Source: CAIZGX01 sp046048875
Lineage (GTDB): Bacteria > Bacteroidota > Bacteroidia > Flavobacteriales_D > Sanyastnellaceae
Reading direction: 5' to 3'
Assembly (NCBI GenBank): GCA_046048875.1
Contig: JBJOFG010000011.1
Span: forward strand, 71,266 to 135,265
Length of the DNA stretch: 64,000 bases
The notes beneath the pieces were generated by a model. It searched no databases and was not told the origin of the DNA. It saw only the letters and a list, made by a program, of their open reading frames with translations. Numbering within the stretch: position 1 is the first letter of the stretch; every line of letters starts with the position of its first letter. This document shows, piece after piece, positions 52,462 through 60,639 of the stretch. The position numbers and the translations under genes were made by a program.

Positions 52462-52547
52462 CGGGCGTGCCCCTTCGGGTCGGGCTATCCGTTCCAAGTC
52501 CTCGCGGTTTCCAACCGCTGCGGGCTTTCCACTGCTATCCCTCACGC
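52462..52547. repeat. GC-rich palindromic intergenic element (REP-like)
   Basis: An 86-base GC-rich block in an AT-richer genome. It begins CGGGCGTGCCCC, contains GGGTCGGGCTATCC, a central inverted repeat GCGGTT/AACCGC, a second GCTATCC and ends CCTCACGC. From memory this resembles a dispersed repeat seen between genes in many Flavobacteriia; this was not checked. It touches the first codons of the nuclease-like gene. Confidence 0.6.
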
Positions 52548-52581
52548 ATTCCCTCTCATTCTGTTTGTCTTTCTGTTTCTA

Positions 52582-52635
52582 TTTCTCATTCTGAGAAAAT
52601 CAAGAAAGAGTAGGAGAAACACAATGAGAATGAGG
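52582..52635. repeat. Direct repeat copy 2 with hairpin
   Basis: TTTCTC...GAGAAA (52582-52598) forms a small hairpin, followed by the 28-base repeat 52608-52635 shared with 51113-51140. It lies just after the stop of the beta-lactamase-like gene and may act as its terminator. Confidence 0.6.
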
Positions 52636-52644
52636 GGTTCTATC

Positions 52645-53676
52645 TTACTTTTTAACAAAGTAGTCATAAGCCAACTTACAAACCTCCGCAATGATCCGCT
52701 CATTCGTCTCTTCACTTTCATAAGAGTTGGTAACCATTACGCTAATGATGAAATAATGTCCATTCGGAAGGAACACAACTCCCCAATCGTTTGTGGCTGA
52801 AGTTAATCCAGCCTCTGTCGTTCCCGATGTTCCCGTTTTGTGAGCAACGATAGTTCCTTCGGGCAAGAGTTCTTTCAGACGCTTTACACCAGTGGATGTC
52901 TCTTTCATGGTCTGCCAAAAAAATGAATAACTCGAATTGGAGAGCAGTCCGTTTTTATTTTCATAAAACAATCGCAACGTCTGAACAGCGGCATTTGGAG
53001 TTATCCAATTCTGAAACATGTTCTCCCATTTCGATTGCATCGTGCGTTCGTTATAGGCAAACTGAAGGTCTTGAATATTGTTCTTTTTGAAGTAAGCTTC
53101 CACCTCTTTCGGAGAACCAACCATTCCAATTAAAGTATCGCATGCGGTATTGTCACTGTGCGAAACACAATACTGAATCAGTTGCGCAACAGTGAGATCG
53201 CCTCCATCGGGAAAATCTTTTCCAAGCGGATTCCAAAATGCATTATCAGGCAAGTCTTCATTTGAAATTTTTATTTTTTGATCAAGACTGAATTCGCCGC
53301 GATCAACTTTATCAAGCATTGCCAAACCAATGTGCATTTTATAAGCGCTCTGAGTAGGGCAGTGCATATTGCCATTGATTGAAAGAGTGTCATTTTCATT
53401 TTCTCCGGAAATGGAAATTCCGACTAAAGCTTTCTTGTCGCGTAAGATTTGTTCGATTTGTTTTTTTAATTCTCTCGTTTGATCAACCTTTTGTTCAGAT
53501 TCAGGAAGGGGTGAAGCAAGTACGAAGTAATAAATCACCGCCCACACCACTCCGAAAAACAATCCGAGATAAACGGTATTCACATGCTTTTTCAAATCAC
53601 GCTTCACAATCAATCGGAAAAGAATCCAGAGAATGAATAATGTTGCGAACGCGATAGGCAGGTATATTCTTAACAT
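52645..53676 (-). CDS. Class A beta-lactamase-like serine hydrolase, membrane-anchored
   Basis: 343 residues. Two N-terminal hydrophobic segments (about 4-24 and 33-53) come before the enzyme domain. Active-site motifs: SAYK (SxxK nucleophile), SDN in YCVSHSDNTACD, and KTG in VAHKTGTSG, with family-like YNERTMQSKWENM between. The long double-membrane anchor is unusual for a resistance enzyme. A peptidoglycan-related role is possible, given the VanW and second serine hydrolase genes nearby. Substrate and resistance are not shown by the sequence. Confidence 0.82.
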   Translation of the reverse strand: MLRIYLPIAFATLFILWILFRLIVKRDLKKHVNTVYLGLFFGVVWAVIYYFVLASPLPESEQKVDQTRELKKQIEQILRDKKALVGISISGENENDTLSINGNMHCPTQSAYKMHIGLAMLDKVDRGEFSLDQKIKISNEDLPDNAFWNPLGKDFPDGGDLTVAQLIQYCVSHSDNTACDTLIGMVGSPKEVEAYFKKNNIQDLQFAYNERTMQSKWENMFQNWITPNAAVQTLRLFYENKNGLLSNSSYSFFWQTMKETSTGVKRLKELLPEGTIVAHKTGTSGTTEAGLTSATNDWGVVFLPNGHYFIISVMVTNSYESEETNERIIAEVCKLAYDYFVKK

Positions 53677-53727
53677 GAGTTTTATAAATTCAATTTATGC
53701 TTTGCAAAGATGAGGCGGATTGGATCG

Positions 53728-54546
53728 TCATTTCTCAATCAAAGGACTATACATCATTATCGCATTATTCTCACTCACCAATTCTTCCGTCGTGAGTCCA
53801 GTTGATTTGTCATAAATCGACTTCCAAATTTTGTTGTGTCTAGTGTATCCGCCCCACCATTGGTGTTGAAACAGATGGTCCGTTTCGAATACGCGATATT
53901 CCAAATTCAAATCAGCATCGCAAGCGATTTCACCGTTTAAATTCCGATCGTCCAACCAAAGATTAATTTGAAAGGTATGGTTGGTTTTGTTTTCCAACTG
54001 AAGATCAATGTAGTTGTATGAAAGCGTTGCGCCGCAAGCAAAAGGAATTGTTCGATTCACATCTGGAAACACATCGAAGCCATGTCTCCAGCGCTCTTTA
54101 ATGGTCAGTGGTGTGTGAAGCGCCATCCAATAAAGGAGATTCCCTAACTGACAAAGCCCACCGCCAATGTCCGTCGCAATTTTTCCATTGTGCAGCGCAA
54201 GCCCTTCCAAATAACCTTTGCTCTTCGAAGGCCTACCAACTAATTTCCAAATTGAAAATACTTGTCCAGGCTGAATAACAACTTTATGTATGCGCTTGGT
54301 CGCAAGTTGAAGGTTGGTGACTTTGTTGTGCTGAAGGTACATGTCCACATCTTTCAGCGGACGCAGTAACATGGATTTGTGTTGAATGAGCGAGTGCTTT
54401 AAATCAACGCCCATATCTGGCTTCGCGAATTTTCTTCTTTCGAAGAACCACTTCAATTGCCGCTTCAGAATGAAATACTCTTTCCCAAGTTTGCGTCTCA
54501 ATAGACTGCGTTTAATTGGTTTTTCAACCTGGTAGGGAAGGTGCAT
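53728..54546 (-). CDS. VanW family protein
   Basis: 272 residues without signal peptide. The VanW domain is recognised by VIQPGQVFSIWKLVGRPSKS, LALHNGKIATDIGGGLCQLGN and RHGFDVFPDVNRTIPFACGATLSYN. The biochemical activity of the family is unknown; it is named from a vancomycin-resistance cluster but is widespread. It follows the serine hydrolase gene by 9 bases on the same strand, so they are probably co-transcribed. Confidence 0.9.
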   Translation of the reverse strand: MHLPYQVEKPIKRSLLRRKLGKEYFILKRQLKWFFERRKFAKPDMGVDLKHSLIQHKSMLLRPLKDVDMYLQHNKVTNLQLATKRIHKVVIQPGQVFSIWKLVGRPSKSKGYLEGLALHNGKIATDIGGGLCQLGNLLYWMALHTPLTIKERWRHGFDVFPDVNRTIPFACGATLSYNYIDLQLENKTNHTFQINLWLDDRNLNGEIACDADLNLEYRVFETDHLFQHQWWGGYTRHNKIWKSIYDKSTGLTTEELVSENNAIMMYSPLIEK

Positions 54547-54555
54547 ATTGTTTTT

Positions 54556-55836
54556 CTAATGAACAAAAACTTTTTTCACATTAGTCTCTTGTCCGTTGAA
54601 ACATTTGAAGAAGTACATTCCATTTGCCCATGGTAATGTTGAAACTTCAGTCGTTCCTGTTGAGGAAAATGTTTCAATTCGTTTTCCATCTGCACCAAGT
54701 ATCTCACACGTAAACGTCTTCCCCGGCCAGGTGATACGAACCGATGTAGCAGTCTGATTCAACATAAAATCAGAATCTGTAGATTCAGTAACCGATGTGC
54801 AAAGCACCGCGTTCAACTTCTCCCAAATCTGATCGTTCAATAAAAAAGGAACCAACGAATTGTCGGGAGCGTTGCCCAAACGGACAAAGACAAGTCCTTC
54901 GCTTGGACAAACATTCAAGAACTGACCGTTCTTTCCAAGAGCGGCGTATACATCAGCAGGTGCATGAGGGAACAACATGCCCGGCAACACCAACTGTGAT
55001 CCTGGAACCATATATGACGATTGTCCATTCAACCACCACAAGTATCCGTAAGCGTTATTCAAGTTTTGTGAAGGCGTAATCATCTCCTGAAAATAATTTG
55101 CGTCAGTCATCAACTGATTTCCGTTCCAGTTTCCACCATTCTGCATGAGTATTCCGAATCGAGCCATGCTGCGAGCAGTGCTTAAATAAACATTGTTGTA
55201 TCCATTCTGAAAAAAGAATCCATCCATTCCCGTCGGCTGTTTCAACCCAGAAAAAACCAATCCATTCAGCGTTTGTCCTGTCGCTCCTTCCAACACGCCA
55301 TCGAGTCTGGTATAGGGCGCATTATGATACGCCCAACGCGTTCCCGCAGGGGCCAGGTAATTCAAGCAAATAGGCAATGTGCAATCGTCGTCTGCAACTC
55401 CATCGTCTAGCCCCGATGTCATGGTTAATTGATTTCGGACGGTAATGGCATTTTCCTGATCAGCAGAGCAATTGGTCCATCCACTTCCCAAATAACTTGA
55501 ACTTAAATCGTTAATCGAAAGCTGTCCGTTTTGCTGCGCAATTCCAACCAAATAGGAGGTAAGCGTCTTCCCCGCAGATGCCCAATACCACAGGCTATCC
55601 TGCGTGAACGTCCCGAAGTAATTTTCAATCACAATGCGTCCATTCTTCAATACAATAAACGCTTTGGTATTGTTGCTTTCCAGAAAGGTTAACAACTCAG
55701 GTATCTGATCTTCACACCACCCCAATTCCGCCGGCGTTCTCGTTTCCCAGTTGTTTCCCACCGTTGGTGGAAAATAGATTTGCGCTTTGACAAAAATATT
55801 TCCGACAATCAAAAGAAGAAGTAAAGTGTATTTCAT
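54556..55836 (-). CDS. T9SS-exported serine hydrolase (beta-lactamase class C family)
   Basis: 426 residues from the ATG at 55836 (signal MKYTLLLLLIVGNIFVKAQ). Motifs: SxxK in ASAGKTLTSYLVG, YxN in YHNAPYTRLDGV, and NAYGYLWWLNG in the second half. The C-terminal 75 residues (CEILGADGKRIETF to NVKKVFVH) are a T9SS sorting domain. Family members act as esterases or on D-amino acid peptides. A TATATTCG at 55871-55878 gives a leader of about 30 bases. Confidence 0.85.
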   Translation of the reverse strand: MKYTLLLLLIVGNIFVKAQIYFPPTVGNNWETRTPAELGWCEDQIPELLTFLESNNTKAFIVLKNGRIVIENYFGTFTQDSLWYWASAGKTLTSYLVGIAQQNGQLSINDLSSSYLGSGWTNCSADQENAITVRNQLTMTSGLDDGVADDDCTLPICLNYLAPAGTRWAYHNAPYTRLDGVLEGATGQTLNGLVFSGLKQPTGMDGFFFQNGYNNVYLSTARSMARFGILMQNGGNWNGNQLMTDANYFQEMITPSQNLNNAYGYLWWLNGQSSYMVPGSQLVLPGMLFPHAPADVYAALGKNGQFLNVCPSEGLVFVRLGNAPDNSLVPFLLNDQIWEKLNAVLCTSVTESTDSDFMLNQTATSVRITWPGKTFTCEILGADGKRIETFSSTGTTEVSTLPWANGMYFFKCFNGQETNVKKVFVH

Positions 55837-55870
55837 GTTGGTTGGAAAATATTTCACTTAAATGGTTTAA

Positions 55871-55878
55871 CGAATATA
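55871..55878 (-). promoter_or_regulatory. -7 promoter box of the serine hydrolase-VanW pair
   Basis: TATATTCG on the minus strand, 34 bases before the ATG at 55836. A TTG 24 bases further up is a loose -33 candidate. Confidence 0.5.
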
Positions 55879-55930
55879 CTATTCAAACCTCATGAATTTT
55901 CTCAATGCCAATTAACCTCGTTCAAAGAAC

Positions 55931-55995
55931 CTTCGTCGAAGACCCTCGCAACGCAAGTTGCCCTCGCGAAGCAATTCGCCCTCGCGAAGCCTTCG
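55931..55995. repeat. GC-rich tract with 13-base direct repeats
   Basis: GCCCTCGCGAAGC occurs at 55960-55972 and 55978-55990, with a weaker copy near 55941. The core CGCGAAGCAATTCGCC (55965-55980) is shared, with one base difference, with 51171-51185. The tract abuts the stop of the small membrane protein gene. Confidence 0.5.
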
Positions 55996-56106
55996 CTAAA
56001 CCGCCGCCCAGAGAAAAAGGCCAAGCCAAAACAATCCTTTAATAAGAAAAAACAAAAAGCCAATCCATCCAACACGCTTTAGCCAATGACTGAATTTTTG
56101 TTTCAT
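55996..56106 (-). CDS. Small membrane protein (36 aa)
   Basis: A complete frame from the ATG at 56106 to TAG at 55996. It begins MKQKFSHWLKRVGW, a basic amphipathic start, followed by one hydrophobic segment (IGFLFFLIKGLFWLGLFLW). TACCTTCG lies exactly 4 bases before the ATG, the same arrangement as at other starts here, and the rpoD terminator is immediately upstream, so it has its own promoter. It resembles small single-span proteins I recall from Flavobacteriia, but the function is unknown. Confidence 0.65.
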   Translation of the reverse strand: MKQKFSHWLKRVGWIGFLFFLIKGLFWLGLFLWAAV

Positions 56107-56110
56107 AAAA

Positions 56111-56118
56111 CGAAGGTA
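56111..56118 (-). promoter_or_regulatory. -7 box of the small membrane protein gene (leaderless)
   Basis: TACCTTCG on the minus strand, 4 bases (TTTT) before the ATG at 56106. Confidence 0.5.
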
Positions 56119-56146
56119 AAAAAGAAAGGCTCCTTTCGGAGCCTTT
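56118..56146 (-). terminator. Intrinsic terminator of rpoD
   Basis: AAAGGCTCC, 4-base loop, GGAGCCTTT then TCTTTTTT on the minus strand, 7 bases after the rpoD stop. Confidence 0.88.
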
Positions 56147-56152
56147 CAGATA

Positions 56153-57022
56153 TTATCCTAAGTAAGATTTTAAGATCTTACTTCTGCTTGTGTGTTTCAA
56201 TCGACGAATTGCTTTCTCTTTGATCTGACGAACACGCTCACGCGTTAAATCGAAGCGCTCACCAATCTCTTCAAGAGTTAGTGGGTGCTCACCATTCAAA
56301 CCGAAATACAAACGAACCACATCGCCCTCACGCGCAGTAAGCGTGCGAAGTGAACGTTCAATCTCTCGGCGTAAACTTTCATGCAATAGATCTGTATCCG
56401 GAGAAGGAGTGTCGTTCGTTTGCAATACATCGTACATCGTAGAGCTGCTGTCATCTCCGTCTTTCAAAGGAGCATCCATAGATACGTGACGTCCGCTGTT
56501 GCGCAACGATTGCTTTACTTCATCCAATGTCATTTCTAACACTTCCGCCAATTCAGCTGGTGTAGGAGGACGCTCGAATTCTTGCTCCAACTTAGCGAAT
56601 GCCTTGTTGATTTTATTGATCGATCCAATCTTGTTCAAAGGAAGACGAACAATACGAGATTGCTCTGCCAACGCTTGAAGAATAGATTGACGAATCCACC
56701 ATACAGCGTAAGAAATGAATTTAAATCCACGAGTTTCATCGAAACGCTGAGCCGCTTTGATCAATCCCAAGTTTCCTTCGTTAATTAAGTCAGGAAGAGA
56801 TAAACCTTGATTTTGATACTGTTTCGACACAGATACAACGAAACGCAAATTCGCTTTAGTCAATTTCTCCAAGGCAATCTGATCACCTTGTTTAATGCGA
56901 CGAGCCAATTCAACTTCTTCTTCGGCAGTAATCAAATCCACACGACCAATCTCTTGCAAATATTTGTCAAGGGAAGCGGTCTCGCGGTTGGTTACCTGTT
57001 TTGTAATTTTTAACTGTCTCAT
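56153..57022 (-). CDS. rpoD: RNA polymerase primary sigma factor
   Basis: 289 residues, the short form of Bacteroidota lacking region 1.1. Region 1.2 is DKYLQEIGRVDLITAEEEV; region 2 has LTKANLRFVVSVSKQYQNQG, LIKAAQRFDETRGFKF and YAVWWIRQSI; region 3 follows; region 4.2 is LEEIGERFDLTRERVRQIK. It directs polymerase to the -33 TTG / -7 TAnnTTTG promoters of the phylum, many of which are visible in this window. Confidence 0.97.
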   Translation of the reverse strand: MRQLKITKQVTNRETASLDKYLQEIGRVDLITAEEEVELARRIKQGDQIALEKLTKANLRFVVSVSKQYQNQGLSLPDLINEGNLGLIKAAQRFDETRGFKFISYAVWWIRQSILQALAEQSRIVRLPLNKIGSINKINKAFAKLEQEFERPPTPAELAEVLEMTLDEVKQSLRNSGRHVSMDAPLKDGDDSSSTMYDVLQTNDTPSPDTDLLHESLRREIERSLRTLTAREGDVVRLYFGLNGEHPLTLEEIGERFDLTRERVRQIKEKAIRRLKHTSRSKILKSYLG

Positions 57023-57078
57023 GTTTGCTTAACGTTCGTTTAATTCACTGTTTCTCTATATACGTAGAAAACAGGAAT

Positions 57079-59217
57079 TTAGTTTTGTTCTTCTGGCTTT
57101 GGTAGCAAAGCTTTTCTAGAAAGCTTCAATTTACCGGTCTTAGGATCTTTTCCTAATACTTTAAATTTAACCAAATCACCAACTTTCAACACCTCGTTAA
57201 CGTCGTCTACTCTTCTCCATTCCAATTCACTGATGTGAATAAGGCCGTCTTGGCCAGGGATAATTTCTACGAATGCACCGAACGGTTGAATGGTTTTAAC
57301 TGGACCTTCATAAGTAGCTCCAATTTCAACTTGTGGTGGCCATACAATTGACTTCACACGATTCACAGCAGCATCAAGGCTTGTCTTGTCCGCAGACGCA
57401 ATTTCTACAAATCCTTTGTTGTCGCGCTCTTCGATAGAGATTGTTGCGCCAGTTGTCTTCTGAATTTCTTGAATTACTTTTCCTCCAGGACCAATTACTT
57501 TTCCGATTTCTTCGGTTGGAATTTCGAAGCTAATGATACGTGGTGCGTGAGGTTTGTAATCTTCGCGAGGTTCAGAAATGGTTTTCATCATTTCACCCAA
57601 GATGTGCAAACGACCTTGCTTGGCTTGATCCAAAGCATCGGTTAACAATTGCATTGAAAGACCCTTGATCTTGATGTCCATCTGGCAAGCTGTAATTCCT
57701 TTCGAAGTTCCAGTTACTTTGAAGTCCATATCGCCCAAGTGATCCTCGTCTCCTAGGATATCTGATAAGATTGAATATTTTCCGTTTTCATCTGTGATTA
57801 ATCCCATTGCAATTCCAGATACTGGAGCTGTGATTGGAACACCACCGTCCATTAACGCAAGCGTTCCTGCGCAAACAGTAGCCATAGATGAAGATCCGTT
57901 CGACTCAAGAATGTCAGAAACAATTCGCATTGTGTAAGGACACTTTTCAGTTTCAGGAAGAACAGGCTTCAATGCACGAAGTGCAAGATTTCCGTGTCCA
58001 ATTTCACGACGACCCGTTGAACGAATCGGACGTGCTTCCCCAGTGCTGAAAGGTGGGAAGTTATAGTGCAATAAGAACTTGTCGTTACGCGGATGAACAA
58101 CGCTATCAATTGTTTGCTCATCGAGTTTAGTACCAAGTGTAAGGGTAGTCAAAGATTGTGTTTCACCACGAGTGAAAACACTTGAACCGTGAGCACCTGG
58201 CAAGTAATCTACTTCACACCAGATTGGACGAATGGTGCGTGTATCGCGACCGTCTAAACGAATACCATCGTCTAGGATCATGCGACGCATAGCGTCCTTC
58301 AAACAATCGTGGGTATATTTCTTCAACAAGAAGGCATTTGCTGCTTTTTCTTCCGCAGTGAATTGAGCAAAGAACTCTTCTTCAATTTGGTGAAACGCTG
58401 CGCTTCTTTCTTTCTTTCCGGTTGGAGTTTTAACAGCAGCATAGAACTTCGCATAACACTCGTCCCATACTTTCTTCTTCAACTCTTCATCTTTTGGTTC
58501 GTGGTTGTATTCACGCTTTACAGCAGCCTTTTCAACTTTCGAAGCCAATTCCAATTGAGCTTTTACTTGAGCTTGAATAGCAGTGTGTGCAATAGCAATG
58601 GCTTCAACCATTACTTCTTCAGACACCTCTTGCATTTCACCTTCAACCATTACAATGCTGTCTGCACTTCCAGCTACCATCATGTCTAAATCGGCATGAG
58701 CCAATTGAGACCAAGTTGGATTCACCACGAACGCACCGTTGATGCGAGCCACGCGAACTTCTGAAATAGGACCGTTGAATGGAATATCTGAAACAGCTAG
58801 GGCTGCAGATGCAGCTAAACCAGCTAAACTATCTGGCAAATATTCTTTGTCCGCAGAGATCAAAGACACAACCACTTGCGTATCGCTGTGGAAATCGTCT
58901 GGGAACATAGGGCGCAAAGCGCGGTCGATCAAGCGAGAAACTAAAATCTCGTCGTCGTACGGACGTGCTTCACGTTTGAAATATCCACCTGGGAAACGTC
59001 CCGCAGCGGCATATTTTTCACGGTATTCTACCGTTAGAGGAAGGAAGTCTAATCCTTCTTTTGCTTCTTCGTTGGCTACAACGGTTGCCAGGAGCATCGT
59101 ATCTCCTTGGCGAACGACAACTGAACCATGTGCTTGCTTCGCTAACTTACCAGTTTCAATGGTAATTGGAGCAGAAGAACCCATGTCAATGGTCGTTGTG
59201 ATTGCTTCGATTTTCAT
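57079..59217 (-). CDS. pnp: Polyribonucleotide nucleotidyltransferase
   Basis: 712 residues. Two RNase PH domains (GKLAKQAHGSVVVRQGDTML near the start; SVFTRGETQSLTTLTLG in the middle, with DEDHLGDMDFKV holding catalytic Asp residues), a KH domain (IGKVIGPGGKVIQEIQ) and a C-terminal S1 domain (IQPFGAFVEIIPGQDGLIHI). It degrades RNA 3' to 5' using phosphate. It lies after rpsO, as in many bacteria, but a terminator separates them here. Confidence 0.97.
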   Translation of the reverse strand: MKIEAITTTIDMGSSAPITIETGKLAKQAHGSVVVRQGDTMLLATVVANEEAKEGLDFLPLTVEYREKYAAAGRFPGGYFKREARPYDDEILVSRLIDRALRPMFPDDFHSDTQVVVSLISADKEYLPDSLAGLAASAALAVSDIPFNGPISEVRVARINGAFVVNPTWSQLAHADLDMMVAGSADSIVMVEGEMQEVSEEVMVEAIAIAHTAIQAQVKAQLELASKVEKAAVKREYNHEPKDEELKKKVWDECYAKFYAAVKTPTGKKERSAAFHQIEEEFFAQFTAEEKAANAFLLKKYTHDCLKDAMRRMILDDGIRLDGRDTRTIRPIWCEVDYLPGAHGSSVFTRGETQSLTTLTLGTKLDEQTIDSVVHPRNDKFLLHYNFPPFSTGEARPIRSTGRREIGHGNLALRALKPVLPETEKCPYTMRIVSDILESNGSSSMATVCAGTLALMDGGVPITAPVSGIAMGLITDENGKYSILSDILGDEDHLGDMDFKVTGTSKGITACQMDIKIKGLSMQLLTDALDQAKQGRLHILGEMMKTISEPREDYKPHAPRIISFEIPTEEIGKVIGPGGKVIQEIQKTTGATISIEERDNKGFVEIASADKTSLDAAVNRVKSIVWPPQVEIGATYEGPVKTIQPFGAFVEIIPGQDGLIHISELEWRRVDDVNEVLKVGDLVKFKVLGKDPKTGKLKLSRKALLPKPEEQN

Positions 59218-59246
59218 TCTTTTATTTTCGGATATATAGTTCTAAG

Positions 59247-59282
59247 AAAAAACGCGAAAAGGCAATTGTTAAATTGCCTTTT
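59247..59282 (-). terminator. Terminator between rpsO and pnp
   Basis: AAAAGGCAATT, 4-base loop, AATTGCCTTTT, then GCG and six T on the minus strand, 22 bases after the rpsO stop. Confidence 0.75.
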
Positions 59283-59303
59283 CTTTTGAATTATGCCGGT
59301 ATG

Positions 59304-59573
59304 TTACTTACGTAATTCAAGTTCTTTTACGATTGCACGGTAACGAGCGATGTCAGTTTTTTGCAAATAATCCAATAAACTTCTGCGCTTACCCACCAAT
59401 GCAATTAGAGAGCGTTGTGTGCCGTAATCTTTTTTATTCTTCTTTAAGTGCTCAGTTAAGTGAGCAATGCGGTAGGTGAACAAAGCAATTTGTCCTTCTG
59501 AACTACCTGTGTCTGTTGCAGATTTACCGTGTTTAGCGAAAATCTCTTGTTTTTTTTCTGATGTAAGGTACAT
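59304..59573 (-). CDS. rpsO: 30S ribosomal protein S15
   Basis: 89 residues. Typical sequence: HGKSATDTGSSEGQIALFTYRIAHLTEHLK, with DTGS and the rRNA-binding segment KKDYGTQRSLIALVGKRRSLLDYL. It binds the central domain of 16S rRNA. The leader of about 65 bases from TATCTTTG (59642-59649) contains TTCCT/AGGAA and CCTT pairings that might allow S15 feedback, as known in other phyla. Confidence 0.97.
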   Translation of the reverse strand: MYLTSEKKQEIFAKHGKSATDTGSSEGQIALFTYRIAHLTEHLKKNKKDYGTQRSLIALVGKRRSLLDYLQKTDIARYRAIVKELELRK

Positions 59574-59641
59574 GCCAATACTTGTTTAGTGATTATTATG
59601 TGAGCCTTCCAAGTAAAGTTTCCTTTTCGAGGAATGGGGTG

Positions 59642-59649
59642 CAAAGATA
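59642..59649 (-). promoter_or_regulatory. -7 promoter box of rpsO
   Basis: TATCTTTG on the minus strand; start near 59637 and a leader of about 64 bases with a short TTCCT...AGGAA hairpin. Confidence 0.6.
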
Positions 59650-59675
59650 CTAAATTTCTTTTCTTGTTTCCAAGT

Positions 59676-60518
59676 TTATTTTAAATGACTCAAGGTGAGC
59701 GCCAATTTCTTTTTCATTTCGGTACGCTTCACAATGTAATCAAGGAAGCCATGCTCTAAAACGAACTCTGAACTTTGGAATCCAGCCGGTAAGTCTTTCT
59801 TAATGGTTTCTTTCACAACTCGAGGTCCTGCAAATCCGATCAAAGCCTTGGGTTCAGCAATGTTCAAATCACCCAACATCGCGAACGAAGCTGTAACTCC
59901 TCCGGTTGTCGGATCGGTAAGAATAGAAATATAAGGAAGTCCAGCTTCAGCCAATTGCGTCAACTTCGCCGAAGTCTTCGCCATTTGCATAAGAGAGAAT
60001 CCAGCTTCCATCATACGCGCTCCACCTGATTTCGAAATACAGATAAACGGACAGTGTTCTTCAATGGCCTTATCTACGCCTAGAGCGAACTTCTCTCCAA
60101 CAACAGATCCCATGGAACCGCCAATGAACGCAAAGTCCATACAAGCAATAACGGCATTCTCGTGCTCAATCTTTCCGAACCCCACACGCAACGCGTCTTT
60201 TAATCCGGTTTTAGCAATCGTGGTCTTAATACGATCCTTGTAATTCTTCGTGTCGGTGAAGGTAAGTGGGTCAGCACTCTTCATGTTTTCCGCAACTTCA
60301 GTCCATTCGTGCTCATCGAAGAAAATAGAAAAATACTGCAATGAACCTATTTTCTCGTGATACTCGCAAGCTTCGCAAACCCAGTCGTGTTCGGCGTGTT
60401 GCTCACTTGTAACAACGTGCTTACACTCGGGACATTGGTACCACAATCCTTCTGGAATTTCCTTCTTCTCTTGATTCTGCGTTGTAATACCCTTGCTTTT
60501 TCTTTTGAACCAACTCAT
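59676..60518 (-). CDS. accD: Acetyl-CoA carboxylase carboxyltransferase subunit beta
   Basis: 280 residues. Zinc ribbon C29, C32, C48, C51 (YQCPECKHV, VCEACEYHEK) precedes the crotonase-like domain with GSMGSVVGEKF, SGGARMMEAGFSLMQMAK and GGVTASFAMLGD. With AccA it moves the carboxyl group from biotin to acetyl-CoA in fatty acid synthesis. It has its own promoter at 60542-60549. Confidence 0.96.
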   Translation of the reverse strand: MSWFKRKSKGITTQNQEKKEIPEGLWYQCPECKHVVTSEQHAEHDWVCEACEYHEKIGSLQYFSIFFDEHEWTEVAENMKSADPLTFTDTKNYKDRIKTTIAKTGLKDALRVGFGKIEHENAVIACMDFAFIGGSMGSVVGEKFALGVDKAIEEHCPFICISKSGGARMMEAGFSLMQMAKTSAKLTQLAEAGLPYISILTDPTTGGVTASFAMLGDLNIAEPKALIGFAGPRVVKETIKKDLPAGFQSSEFVLEHGFLDYIVKRTEMKKKLALTLSHLK

Positions 60519-60541
60519 TCTTTTGAAATTTGATTAGAGCG

Positions 60542-60549
60542 CAAAAATA
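60542..60549 (-). promoter_or_regulatory. -7 promoter box of accD
   Basis: TATTTTTG on the minus strand, 23 bases before the ATG at 60518. Confidence 0.55.
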
Positions 60550-60611
60550 GGTAATCCAACTTTAACTCTGAATCAAAACAATTTGGTCACATTAAAATAA
60601 CTTTTTGCCCT

Positions 60612-60619
60612 TACATTCG
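60612..60619 (+). promoter_or_regulatory. -7 promoter box of the DUF47 gene
   Basis: TACATTCG, 20 bases before the ATG at 60640; no good TTG at the usual distance. Confidence 0.4.
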
Positions 60620-60639
60620 TGACCTAAAAAAAATCGAAA

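Noticed and set aside
52645..53676. Acquired antibiotic-resistance gene
   Set aside because: Class A motifs are present, but the double membrane anchor, chromosomal context and absence of mobile elements do not show acquired resistance.
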